Positions 5,857 through 10,828 of a DNA stretch of 10,828 nucleotides are shown here, piece after piece; position 1 is the stretch's first letter, and the number at the start of each line of letters is the position of its first letter. A program made the position numbers and the translations under genes. The stretch covers positions 1 through 10,828 of the forward strand of contig URPL01000042.1 of the NCBI GenBank assembly GCA_900549725.1. The letters are read 5' to 3'. Source of the stretch: an uncultured Eubacteriales bacterium. GTDB taxonomy: Bacteria; Bacillota; Clostridia; Oscillospirales; CAG-272. The notes under the pieces were generated by a model. It was not told the origin of the DNA. It saw only the letters and a program-made list of their open reading frames with translations, and did no database searches.

Positions 5857-6465
5857 TCAGCCGAGATCTCTGCGGCCCTCCAGTGCCCGATACAGGGTCA
5901 CTTCATCGGCATAATCAATATCCGCGCCGACGGGAATGCCATATGCAAGGCGCGAAATTTTTACGCCGAAGGGGCGCAGAAGCTTGGAGAGATACATTGC
6001 GGTCGTTTCACCGGAAATATCCGGATTGGTTGCAAGGATGACCTCTTTGATGCTGTCGTCCGAAAAGCGCTGCAAAAGCTCCTTGATGGTCAGGTTCTCC
6101 GGACCGACGCCGTCCACGGGGGAAATCGCGCCGTGCAGCACATGATACAGCCCGTTGTATTCCTTCACCTTTTCCAGCGCCATCACCGCTTTTGCGTCTT
6201 CCACGACGCAAACGGTGTGCCGATCCCGCCCGGGGTCCGCACAAACGGGGCACAGCTCCTCATCGCTGAGATTGCAGCATACGGAGCAGCGCTTGATCTT
6301 GGATTTTGCCTCCAAAATTGCATTTGAAAACGCAGCCGCATCCTCATCGGAAAAATCAAGCACGGAAAAAGCCAGGCGCACCGCCGTCTTATGACCGATG
6401 CCGGGAAGGTGCTCAAATTGGGTGATCAGCGTTTGCAGGGGTCTTATATATTCGTTGCGCGCCAT
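5857..6465 (-). CDS. recR: Recombination protein RecR
   Basis: A 202-residue RecFOR-pathway mediator that, as a ring with RecO, loads RecA on single-stranded DNA gaps. Domains in order: helix-hairpin-helix (LPGIGHKTAVRLA, 20-32), Cys4 zinc finger (Cys60, Cys63, Cys72, Cys75, plus an extra Cys64), Toprim domain (VCVVED at 85-90, TNPDISGETTA at 147-157) and the C-terminal Walker-B-like segment around SRLAYGIPVGADIDYAD (171-187). Length is typical (about 200). Its ATG lies one base after the ybaB stop, with only a weak GGGG ribosome binding site, so translation is probably coupled. The dnaX-ybaB-recR order is conserved in many bacteria. Confidence 0.97.
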   Translation of the reverse strand: MARNEYIRPLQTLITQFEHLPGIGHKTAVRLAFSVLDFSDEDAAAFSNAILEAKSKIKRCSVCCNLSDEELCPVCADPGRDRHTVCVVEDAKAVMALEKVKEYNGLYHVLHGAISPVDGVGPENLTIKELLQRFSDDSIKEVILATNPDISGETTAMYLSKLLRPFGVKISRLAYGIPVGADIDYADEVTLYRALEGRRDLG

Positions 6466-6466
6466 T

Positions 6467-6814
6467 TCAGAACAGCCCCGGAATATTCAGAGAGCCTGTG
6501 ATTTTGCTCATTTCGTCCGCCCCGTCGTTTTCAACGGTTTTCACGGCTTCATTAAATGCCGCAATGAGAATATCGGTCAGCGTTTCTACATCGTCCGCAT
6601 CGACAATATCGGGGGAAATCTCAAGGCTGAGCAGTTCCTTTTTGCCGTTGATCTTTAATTTGACGGCGCCGCCGCCTGCGGAAATATCATATTCGCGCGC
6701 CTGCAGCTCCTGCTGCTTTGCTTCCATATCCTCCTGCATTTTCTGCGCCTGGCGCATCATTGCATTCAGGTTCTGCGGGCCGCCGCCCATGCCTTGCGGA
6801 ATTCTTGCTTTCAT
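6467..6814 (-). CDS. ybaB: YbaB/EbfC family nucleoid-associated protein
   Basis: A 115-residue DNA-binding protein of the YbaB/EbfC family, which forms tweezer-like dimers. The N-terminal part is glycine/glutamine-rich and then helical (MMRQAQKMQEDMEAKQQEL, 19-37). The centre holds the conserved strand pattern YDISAGGGAVKLKINGKKELLSLEI in part, with the hallmark A-GGGAVK, followed by the C-terminal helix TLTDILIAAFNEAVKT. The ATG at 6814 overlaps the dnaX TGA (ATGA) and the gene ends one base before recR, a classic coupled cluster. Its partnership with DnaX/RecR is conserved in gene order but poorly understood in mechanism. Confidence 0.95.
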   Translation of the reverse strand: MKARIPQGMGGGPQNLNAMMRQAQKMQEDMEAKQQELQAREYDISAGGGAVKLKINGKKELLSLEISPDIVDADDVETLTDILIAAFNEAVKTVENDGADEMSKITGSLNIPGLF

Positions 6815-8424
6815 ACGTTATCGTTCCTTTCTGCGTTGCTTTTTTCTTCCGTCAATTCGTCAAATGCGTCTGCCTCCCGGGGCAGAGCATCGGTACAAAA
6901 TTCAATATTCTGTGCATCTAGCGCCGGGTTTTCGCTTTGCGCCCGCAGCGCACCGAGCAGATGCTGCATTGCCTGCGGGGCGCCGATGATGCTCATGGTG
7001 ATGCGGTCCGGCACATAAATTTTCCAGGCGCGCTTCTTTTCATCGGTAAAGGCATGACAGCTGCGCAGCATTGCCGCAACGCCCGGGATATCCCCGCATT
7101 GCGCAACGACCTCGGGCCAGTTGACATATTTTCGCATAGTCTGCGCCGCCATAGCCTTCGGCACCTGCTGCGTTTTGGCTTGGGGTGCTTCCGTCTGCGT
7201 AGCGGCGGACGGTTTTTCCGCCTCGGTTTCGCTCGCTTTCGGGGCGCTTTGCGCAGCCATGGGAATGCCGCTTGCAAGCTTATCTTCAATTGCGGCAATG
7301 CGGGAAAGCAGGGAAGCGCTGTCTGTTCCGAGGCGCCTGTCGCTGAGCTTGATCAGCCCCGTTTCCACCGCGACGCGCTTTGAGGTGCGGTTTGTCTGCA
7401 GCGCCGCAAGCGTATCGTCCAGAATCGAAAAATGCGCCAAAAGCTGTTCTTTTGAAAAAGGCTTTGCAAGCTCTGCAAGCTCTGCAAGGCGGCTCTGCGG
7501 CAGATCGAGATAATTTTCGGGGTGCTTTGCCATGCGAATCACAAAAAGATCGCGGTAAAAGCCCATGAAATTCGTCCAAAAGGCTTCCGCATCCAAAGCG
7601 CCGCGGAAAACCGTATCGCAAATTGCGAAAATTTCTTCGAAATCGGACGAAAGAACCGCGCGCAGCAGCTGCTCCATGGTATCCGTATCGCTGACACCGA
7701 TAAGCTCCGCGGCGCGTTTTTCCGTGATGAGCTCGCCGCCGAGCCCGCCTGCGCCGCAAACCTCCAGCATACCGATCGCGTCGCGCATGCCGCCGTTTGC
7801 CGCACGGGCAATGAGATAAAGCGCCGCATCATTGATTTGAATCTGCTCGGCCTGCGCGATTTTTTTCAGCCGCTCCACGATCACAGCCGCATCAATACGC
7901 CGAAAATCAAACCGCTGGCAGCGGGAGAGAATCGTTGCGGGAATTTTTTGCAGCTCGGTCGTCGCAAGAATAAAAACCACATGCTCGGGCGGCTCCTCCA
8001 GCGTTTTCAAAAGCGCATTGAAGGCGCTTTGAGAGAGCATATGCACCTCGTCGATGATATAAACGCGTTTCTTTGTCTCCGCGGGAACGAAATCAACGCT
8101 TTCGCGGATCTCGCGAATGTCGTCCACGCCGTTGTTGCTGGCGGCATCCATTTCGATTACATCAATAATATTGCCGCTTTCGATACCGCGGCAGCTTTGG
8201 CAAGTGCCGCAGGGGTCGCCGTTTTGCGGGTTTTCACAGTTAAGCGCTTTCGCCAAAATTTTGGCGCAGGTGGTTTTGCCCGTTCCGCGGGAGCCGCAGA
8301 ACAGATACGCATGCGCCGTCTGCTTTTTCTCAATTTCATACCGAAGCACGGCTGTAACATGATCCTGCCCGACAACATCCGAAAAGGTTTTCGGGCGCCA
8401 TTTGCGGTATAATGTCTGATACAT
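6811..8424 (-). CDS. dnaX: DNA polymerase III subunit gamma/tau
   Basis: A 537-residue clamp-loader ATPase that assembles the replicative polymerase and loads the beta clamp. AAA+ motifs: Walker A GSRGTGKTT (44-52), zinc-binding Cys63/Cys72/Cys75/Cys78, Walker B IIDEVHML (123-130), sensor 1 ATTE (154-157), the SRC arginine finger (167-169) and sensor 2 GGMRDA (211-216). Helical domain III follows to about 365. A low-complexity Ala/Gln/Glu/Lys linker (about 398-430) leads to a C-terminal tau-type domain of about 100 residues starting near MRKYVNWPEVV. It is slightly shorter than B. subtilis DnaX (563). AAGGGGG lies 7 bases before the ATG. I see no slippery heptamer at the position where a gamma form would be made. 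The SRP RNA ends 17 bases upstream. Confidence 0.97.
   Translation of the reverse strand: MYQTLYRKWRPKTFSDVVGQDHVTAVLRYEIEKKQTAHAYLFCGSRGTGKTTCAKILAKALNCENPQNGDPCGTCQSCRGIESGNIIDVIEMDAASNNGVDDIREIRESVDFVPAETKKRVYIIDEVHMLSQSAFNALLKTLEEPPEHVVFILATTELQKIPATILSRCQRFDFRRIDAAVIVERLKKIAQAEQIQINDAALYLIARAANGGMRDAIGMLEVCGAGGLGGELITEKRAAELIGVSDTDTMEQLLRAVLSSDFEEIFAICDTVFRGALDAEAFWTNFMGFYRDLFVIRMAKHPENYLDLPQSRLAELAELAKPFSKEQLLAHFSILDDTLAALQTNRTSKRVAVETGLIKLSDRRLGTDSASLLSRIAAIEDKLASGIPMAAQSAPKASETEAEKPSAATQTEAPQAKTQQVPKAMAAQTMRKYVNWPEVVAQCGDIPGVAAMLRSCHAFTDEKKRAWKIYVPDRITMSIIGAPQAMQHLLGALRAQSENPALDAQNIEFCTDALPREADAFDELTEEKSNAERNDNV
7465..7489. repeat. Short 9-base tandem repeat inside dnaX
   Basis: TGCAAGCTC occurs twice in a row (7465-7473, 7474-7482) and then begins a third time (TGCAAG). 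It encodes LAELAELAK in DnaX domain III, about residues 312-320. A change of one unit would keep the frame. Confidence 0.7.
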
Positions 8425-8440
8425 CGGCTCGCCCCCTTAC

Positions 8441-8471
8441 AAAAAATGCAAGATACAAAATAAGGTCATAC
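8441..8471 (-). terminator. 3' arm of SRP RNA closing helix plus U-run (probable terminator)
   Basis: The 3' arm (8471-8448) is followed after one base by T6 (8446-8441). Its partner arm is about 255 nt upstream, so the SRP RNA's own closing helix appears to supply the terminator stem. dnaX starts 17 bases further on. Confidence 0.6.
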
Positions 8472-8478
8472 ACCTCAA
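8450..8478 (-). promoter_or_regulatory. Possible internal promoter for dnaX, under the SRP RNA 3' end
   Basis: Minus strand TTGAGG (8478-8473), 17-base spacer, TATCTT (8455-8450): 4 of 6 matches in each box. A start near 8443 would give a very short leader that still contains the dnaX ribosome binding site. It overlaps the closing helix of the SRP RNA, so its bases are under another constraint and the match may be chance. Confidence 0.3.
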
Positions 8479-8757
8479 AATCGAGAGGATGCGTGTGCGG
8501 AAAACCGCCGCCCTTTCTCGGAGCAGGCACCCTTACAACACACCGCGCAATTTGCTTAATGCTGCTTGGTTCCCCACCTGACATGGTTCGCAACGCGCGA
8601 TTGCGTAAGACCCGATCGTCAACAAAAAGGCGCAGGCCGCAGGCCACACGCACCGCCCCCTCAGAAGAGGAATCAACCCCTGCTGTAGCGGACTTCAGGT
8701 ACAGGACACCGCTGCCTTCCCGGCTGGTATGACCTTATTTCATACCTTGCTCCTCCA

Positions 8758-8786
8758 ATTATAGCAGAATCGGCGTATGTTTGCAA
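8758..8786 (-). promoter_or_regulatory. Promoter of the SRP RNA
   Basis: Minus strand: -35 TTGCAA (8786-8781), 17-base spacer, extended -10 TGC-TATAAT (8763-8758). The start would fall near 8751, just where the RNA's closing helix begins, which supports both calls. Confidence 0.88.
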
Positions 8787-8836
8787 GAGAAAAACCGATT
8801 TTTTTGAAATTTCAAACGGCAAAATCGCAAAAAGGC

Positions 8837-8865
8837 TTTTCTTGCGGCGCACCTTGTGCTATAAT
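8837..8865 (+). promoter_or_regulatory. Promoter of the tsaE-tsaB-rpiB operon
   Basis: Plus strand: perfect -10 TATAAT (8860-8865) with extended TGC (8857-8859). The -35 is weak: TTTTCT (8837-8842) at 17 bases or TTTCTT at 16. Divergent to the SRP RNA promoter, with about 50 bases between the -35 boxes. The predicted start near 8872 rules out an earlier start codon with a ribosome binding site. Confidence 0.72.
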
Positions 8866-8884
8866 AAGCACAATATGTGTAAAC

Positions 8885-8890
8885 AGGGGG
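8885..8890 (+). promoter_or_regulatory. Ribosome binding site that fixes the TTG start of tsaE
   Basis: AGGGGG, 5 bases before TTG 8896. The in-frame ATG at 8875 would lie within a few bases of the predicted transcript start and has no binding site before it. Confidence 0.65.
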
Positions 8891-8895
8891 TCGTC

Positions 8896-9348
8896 TTGAA
8901 CTTTCCGTATCAATATAAATCCGAAAACGAAATGCAGACCGAGCGCCTCGGCGCTGCCTTTGCAGCCTATGTTTTAAAGCATCGCATCGCCGGCAAATGC
9001 ACCTTTGTTGCGCTGCAAGGGGATCTGGGCGCCGGGAAAACCGCATTTGTGCGCGGCGCTGTCGGGGTGCTCTGCACAGGGGCGCGTGTGCAAAGTCCGA
9101 GCTATACCGTGGTGAACGAATATCGCGGCGGCTCAATTCCGATTTTTCATTTTGATGTATATCGCCTTGAAACGGAGGACGATCTGTATTCCATCGGCTT
9201 TTTCGACTATTTGGAAGAGGATGCGCTCTGCTTTTGCGAATGGAGCGAAAAAATCAGCGCATATATTCCGCAGCACCGCTATACGGTTCTGATCCGGAAA
9301 AGCGAAAACGAAAGCGAGCGGGCCATCATCATTTCGGAGGAAAAATAA
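8896..9348 (+). CDS. tsaE: tRNA t6A biosynthesis ATPase TsaE
   Basis: A 150-residue P-loop ATPase that, with TsaB and TsaD, makes N6-threonylcarbamoyladenosine at position 37 of ANN-reading tRNAs. Motifs: Walker A GDLGAGKT (42-49), SPSYTVVNEY (68-77), HFDVYRL (85-91) and EWSEKI (115-120), all characteristic. I start at TTG 8896 because of AGGGGG 5 bases before it and the promoter position; an ATG at 8875 would add 7 residues. The length then equals the usual ~150. The gene ends at TAA 9346-9348 and tsaB starts on the very next base. First gene of a plus-strand operon. Confidence 0.93.
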   Translation: MNFPYQYKSENEMQTERLGAAFAAYVLKHRIAGKCTFVALQGDLGAGKTAFVRGAVGVLCTGARVQSPSYTVVNEYRGGSIPIFHFDVYRLETEDDLYSIGFFDYLEEDALCFCEWSEKISAYIPQHRYTVLIRKSENESERAIIISEEK

Positions 9349-10077
9349 ATGCGCATTCTTGCAATCGATACCACAGCCAAAACGGCAAGCGCCGCGCTGC
9401 TGGAGGATAAGTGTCTGAAAATGCAGTATACCGTGAATACAACGCGCACGCACAGCGAAAATATGCTGCCGATGATCGAGCATATGCTCGGGCGGGAACA
9501 ATTCAAGGTGTCCGATATCGACCTGTTTGCCGTCAGCGCGGGGCCCGGCTCTTTTACCGGTGTGCGCATCGGCGTTTCCCTGATCAAAGGGCTTGCACAC
9601 GGAACAGGGAAGCCCTGCGTCGGGGTCAATACGCTGTGCGCGCTTGCGGAAAATGTCGAAGAGGTGCTGCGCGAGGGAGAAATTGTTTGCCCTGTGATGG
9701 ACGCAAGGCGCGAGCAGGTCTATTTCGGAATTTTTCAAAAACAAAACGGCGCCCTCGTCCCTTTGGAACAAAGCGGTGCCGATGGAAAAAGTGCGGTGCT
9801 TTCGCGCCTTGCAACATATGATGCGCCGGTGTGGCTGGTCGGAGACGGCGCTTATCTCTTTGCCGAAGACTCACTGCCGCAAGGGCTGAAAACAGCGCCG
9901 CAATCACTGCTTTGGCAAAGCGGCTATTCCGTCGGCTTGTGTGCGCTGCGGGAATATCTGCAAAATCCGGGAAAAAGCTATGACAGCGGCGCGCTTGTGC
10001 CGATTTATTACCGTCCCTCGCAGGCGCAGCGCATGCTTGAGGAAAAAACAAAACAGCAAGGAGAAGAAAAACAGTGA
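9349..10077 (+). CDS. tsaB: tRNA t6A biosynthesis protein TsaB
   Basis: A 242-residue ASKHA-fold protein, the non-catalytic partner that dimerises with TsaD in t6A synthesis. The N-terminal strand RILAIDTTAKTASAALL (2-18), THSENMLP (34-41) and GPGSFTGVRIG (65-75) are the family signatures. The C-terminal lobe is variable, with PIYYRPSQAQR near the end, which is typical, and a Lys/Gln/Glu-rich tail. The ribosome binding site GGAGG lies in the last codons of tsaE, 9 bases before the ATG; no bases separate the two genes. In many Firmicutes rimI and tsaD follow tsaB, but here rpiB does, so tsaD must be elsewhere. Confidence 0.94.
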   Translation: MRILAIDTTAKTASAALLEDKCLKMQYTVNTTRTHSENMLPMIEHMLGREQFKVSDIDLFAVSAGPGSFTGVRIGVSLIKGLAHGTGKPCVGVNTLCALAENVEEVLREGEIVCPVMDARREQVYFGIFQKQNGALVPLEQSGADGKSAVLSRLATYDAPVWLVGDGAYLFAEDSLPQGLKTAPQSLLWQSGYSVGLCALREYLQNPGKSYDSGALVPIYYRPSQAQRMLEEKTKQQGEEKQ

Positions 10078-10511
10078 AAATTGCAATCGGATGTGACCAC
10101 GGCGGATACGCACTCAAGAGAGAAATTTTGCGGTATCTTGCGCAAAATAATATTGCTTATGCGGACTGCGGCTGCGACAGCGAAGCATCTGTGGATTATC
10201 CCGTTTACGCCAAAAAAGTAACCGATCTCATTTGCAGCGGCGTATGCGAGCGCGGCATTTTGGTCTGCGGAACGGGAATCGGCATGAGTATCGCGGCAAA
10301 TAAATGCAAAGGCATCCGCGCAGCCGTATGCCATGATACCTTTTCCGCCCGCATGACCCGTATGCATAATGATACCAATGTGCTGTGCCTGGGCGGCAGA
10401 GTCGTGGGCGCGGGGCTTGCGCTTGATATTGTGGAGCTGTTTTTGCATACGGATTTTCTCGGGGAGCGCCATGCGCGACGCGTACAAATGATTGCCGATT
10501 TGGAAAACTGA
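10074..10511 (+). CDS. rpiB: Ribose-5-phosphate isomerase B
   Basis: A 145-residue RpiB/LacAB-family isomerase interconverting ribose 5-phosphate and ribulose 5-phosphate in the cytoplasm. Motifs: CDHGG (7-11), the catalytic Cys65 in LVCGTGIGMSIAANK (63-77), HDTFSAR (87-93) and RMHNDTNVLCLGGR (96-109), in which His98 corresponds to the ring-opening histidine (His99 in E. coli). It starts at GTG 10074-10076, overlapping the tsaB TGA (GTGA), with AAGGAG (10059-10064) 9 bases upstream. The family also contains allose-phosphate and galactose-phosphate isomerases, but the context gives no sign of those. Third gene of the t6A operon. No functional link to t6A is known to me; a shared housekeeping role is likely. 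Confidence 0.94.
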   Translation: MKIAIGCDHGGYALKREILRYLAQNNIAYADCGCDSEASVDYPVYAKKVTDLICSGVCERGILVCGTGIGMSIAANKCKGIRAAVCHDTFSARMTRMHNDTNVLCLGGRVVGAGLALDIVELFLHTDFLGERHARRVQMIADLEN

Positions 10512-10538
10512 GCGAAGCCAAGGCTTTAGAAAACTTAG

Positions 10539-10567
10539 AAAGCAAGGTGAAAAAACCGCGCTTTTTC
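10539..10567 (+). terminator. Weak candidate terminator after rpiB
   Basis: AAAGC (10539-10543) pairs with GCTTT (10560-10564) around a 2x2 internal loop, and GGT pairs with ACC inside. T5 runs into and past the stem. This is much poorer than the other terminators in the window. The rest of 10512-10577 shows nothing recognisable. Confidence 0.3.
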
Positions 10568-10577
10568 TGGCCGTGCC

Positions 10578-10784
10578 TTATGCTGCGCCCGACTTTGCCG
10601 AAGCGGAATCAATCAGCGCCGTCACGGAGGATTCCGCTTTTTCTCCGAAAGTGAAATTCCCCCGAATCAGAATAAATGAAGCGCAGAGCAGGGCAAGGCA
10701 AAAAGCAATCATAATAAAAAAGCCGATCATGATGGAGCGTGCTTTTTGCTGCCGCGATGCGGTACTTGGTACAGAATGCTTCAT
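10578..10784 (-). CDS. Small single-pass membrane protein of unknown function
   Basis: A 68-residue protein: a basic, Ser/Thr/Gln-rich N-terminus (KHSVPSTASRQQKARS), one hydrophobic segment of about 22 residues (IMIGFFIMIAFCLALLCASFIL, 19-40, given here only as its extent) and a 28-residue tail with acidic and Ser/Ala residues. With the positive N-terminus, the N-in/C-out orientation is expected. AAAGGAG lies 9 bases before the ATG at 10784 and favours this start over an upstream ATG at 10817, which would precede the ribosome binding site. I recognise no family. It converges on rpiB and has its own promoter. Confidence 0.7.
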   Translation of the reverse strand: MKHSVPSTASRQQKARSIMIGFFIMIAFCLALLCASFILIRGNFTFGEKAESSVTALIDSASAKSGAA

Positions 10785-10812
10785 AGTGGATGGCTCCTTT
10801 CCTGTCTCGGCT

Positions 10813-10818
10813 ATCATA
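10813..10818 (-). promoter_or_regulatory. -10 box of the small membrane protein gene
   Basis: TATGAT on the minus strand with extended TGG just before it. The -35 would lie beyond the window edge (about 10836-10841). It supports a monocistronic or first-gene transcript for the 68-residue protein. Confidence 0.55.
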
Positions 10819-10828
10819 CCACATTTTA

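Larger units (their letters stand above)
8441..8751 (-). ncRNA. ffs: Signal recognition particle RNA, large bacterial form with Alu domain
   Basis: The Ffh-binding helix 8 is plain: minus-strand GTCAGGT, a GGAA tetraloop and AAGCAGC at 8582-8561, matching the bacterial SRP signature. The Alu domain is also visible: GGTGTCCTGTACCTG at 8710-8696 matches the B. subtilis scRNA sequence GGTGCCCTGTACCTG almost base for base, with a CCGGGAAGGCAGC segment just 5' of it. The RNA ends form a 24-bp uninterrupted helix (8750-8727 with 8471-8448; 21 Watson-Crick and 3 G-U pairs by hand). This is helix 1. Further pairs (TGCGTGTG with CACACGCA) support helix 5. T6 at 8446-8441 follows the 3' arm. The total, about 300 nt, is somewhat longer than the ~270 nt of B. 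subtilis. The RNA scaffolds Ffh for co-translational membrane targeting. Exact ends are inferred from the promoter and T-run. Confidence 0.95.

Noticed and set aside
7860..7866. A7 run in dnaX (minus strand) as a programmed slippage site for a gamma form
   Set aside because: It falls at residues 187-189, in the AAA+ module, far before where a gamma product would end (about residue 430), and does not fit the X-XXY-YYZ heptamer in frame.
7522..8412. 296-residue open frame on the plus strand
   Set aside because: Antisense to dnaX, in which all clamp-loader motifs are intact; no start signals.
8336..8732. Open frames on both strands at 8336-8653 and 8412-8732
   Set aside because: This stretch is the SRP RNA; the frames show no protein features, and the RNA's structure explains the sequence.
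10523..10535. AAGCC-AA-GGCTT inverted repeat after rpiB
   Set aside because: A 2-base loop is too small for a stable hairpin and no T-run follows.

Overview
The window reads as a chromosomal segment of a Gram-positive anaerobe of the Firmicutes, class Clostridia (an Oscillospiraceae-like gut lineage is my best guess). Three things point there: a long SRP RNA with an Alu domain placed directly before dnaX-ybaB-recR, as in Bacillus and Clostridia; strong AGGAGG-type ribosome binding sites; and anaerobe-style redox enzymes (iron-dependent alcohol dehydrogenase, nitroreductase, Cys4 flavoprotein). Base composition is moderately high in GC, except for the first ~124 bases, which are about 29% GC by hand count. 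No mobile element, tRNA or CRISPR array was seen.

Layout. (1) 2-124: C-terminal end of an AT-rich plus-strand gene of unknown function. (2) 125-2841, minus strand: a three-gene operon, Fe-alcohol dehydrogenase -> small alarmone synthetase -> maltose/galactoside-type O-acetyltransferase, with a clear promoter and a hairpin terminator. (3) 2876-4075, plus strand: a divergently transcribed pair, nitroreductase -> NADPH-dependent FMN reductase-like flavoprotein with a CX2CX2CX5C motif, ending at a bidirectional terminator. (4) 4080-8424, minus strand: dnaX -> ybaB -> recR -> homoserine dehydrogenase -> small lipoprotein, tightly packed and ending at the same bidirectional terminator. (5) 8441-8751, minus strand: the SRP RNA, whose 24-bp end-closing helix plus a U6 run also looks like its terminator; it lies 17 nt upstream of the dnaX start. 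(6) 8837-10511, plus strand: tsaE -> tsaB -> rpiB, from a promoter divergent to that of the SRP RNA. (7) 10578-10784, minus strand: a 68-residue single-pass membrane protein with the start of its own promoter at the window edge.

How they work together. Block 4 is a housekeeping replication/repair cluster (clamp-loader subunit, nucleoid protein, RecFOR mediator) onto which a threonine/methionine branch enzyme and a lipoprotein have been appended. Block 6 holds two of the components that make the t6A tRNA modification plus a pentose phosphate isomerase. Blocks 2 and 3 face each other across a 160-bp spacer with two near-consensus promoters and together look like a redox or carbonyl-stress neighbourhood; the alarmone synthetase inside it is the most suggestive association. 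I found no strong evidence for a wholly new system. The items most worth a second look are the flipped loop-closing base pairs and the terminator-like closing helix of the SRP RNA, the alarmone synthetase operon with tandem hairpins before its ribosome binding site, and the degenerate ACT-like tail of homoserine dehydrogenase.
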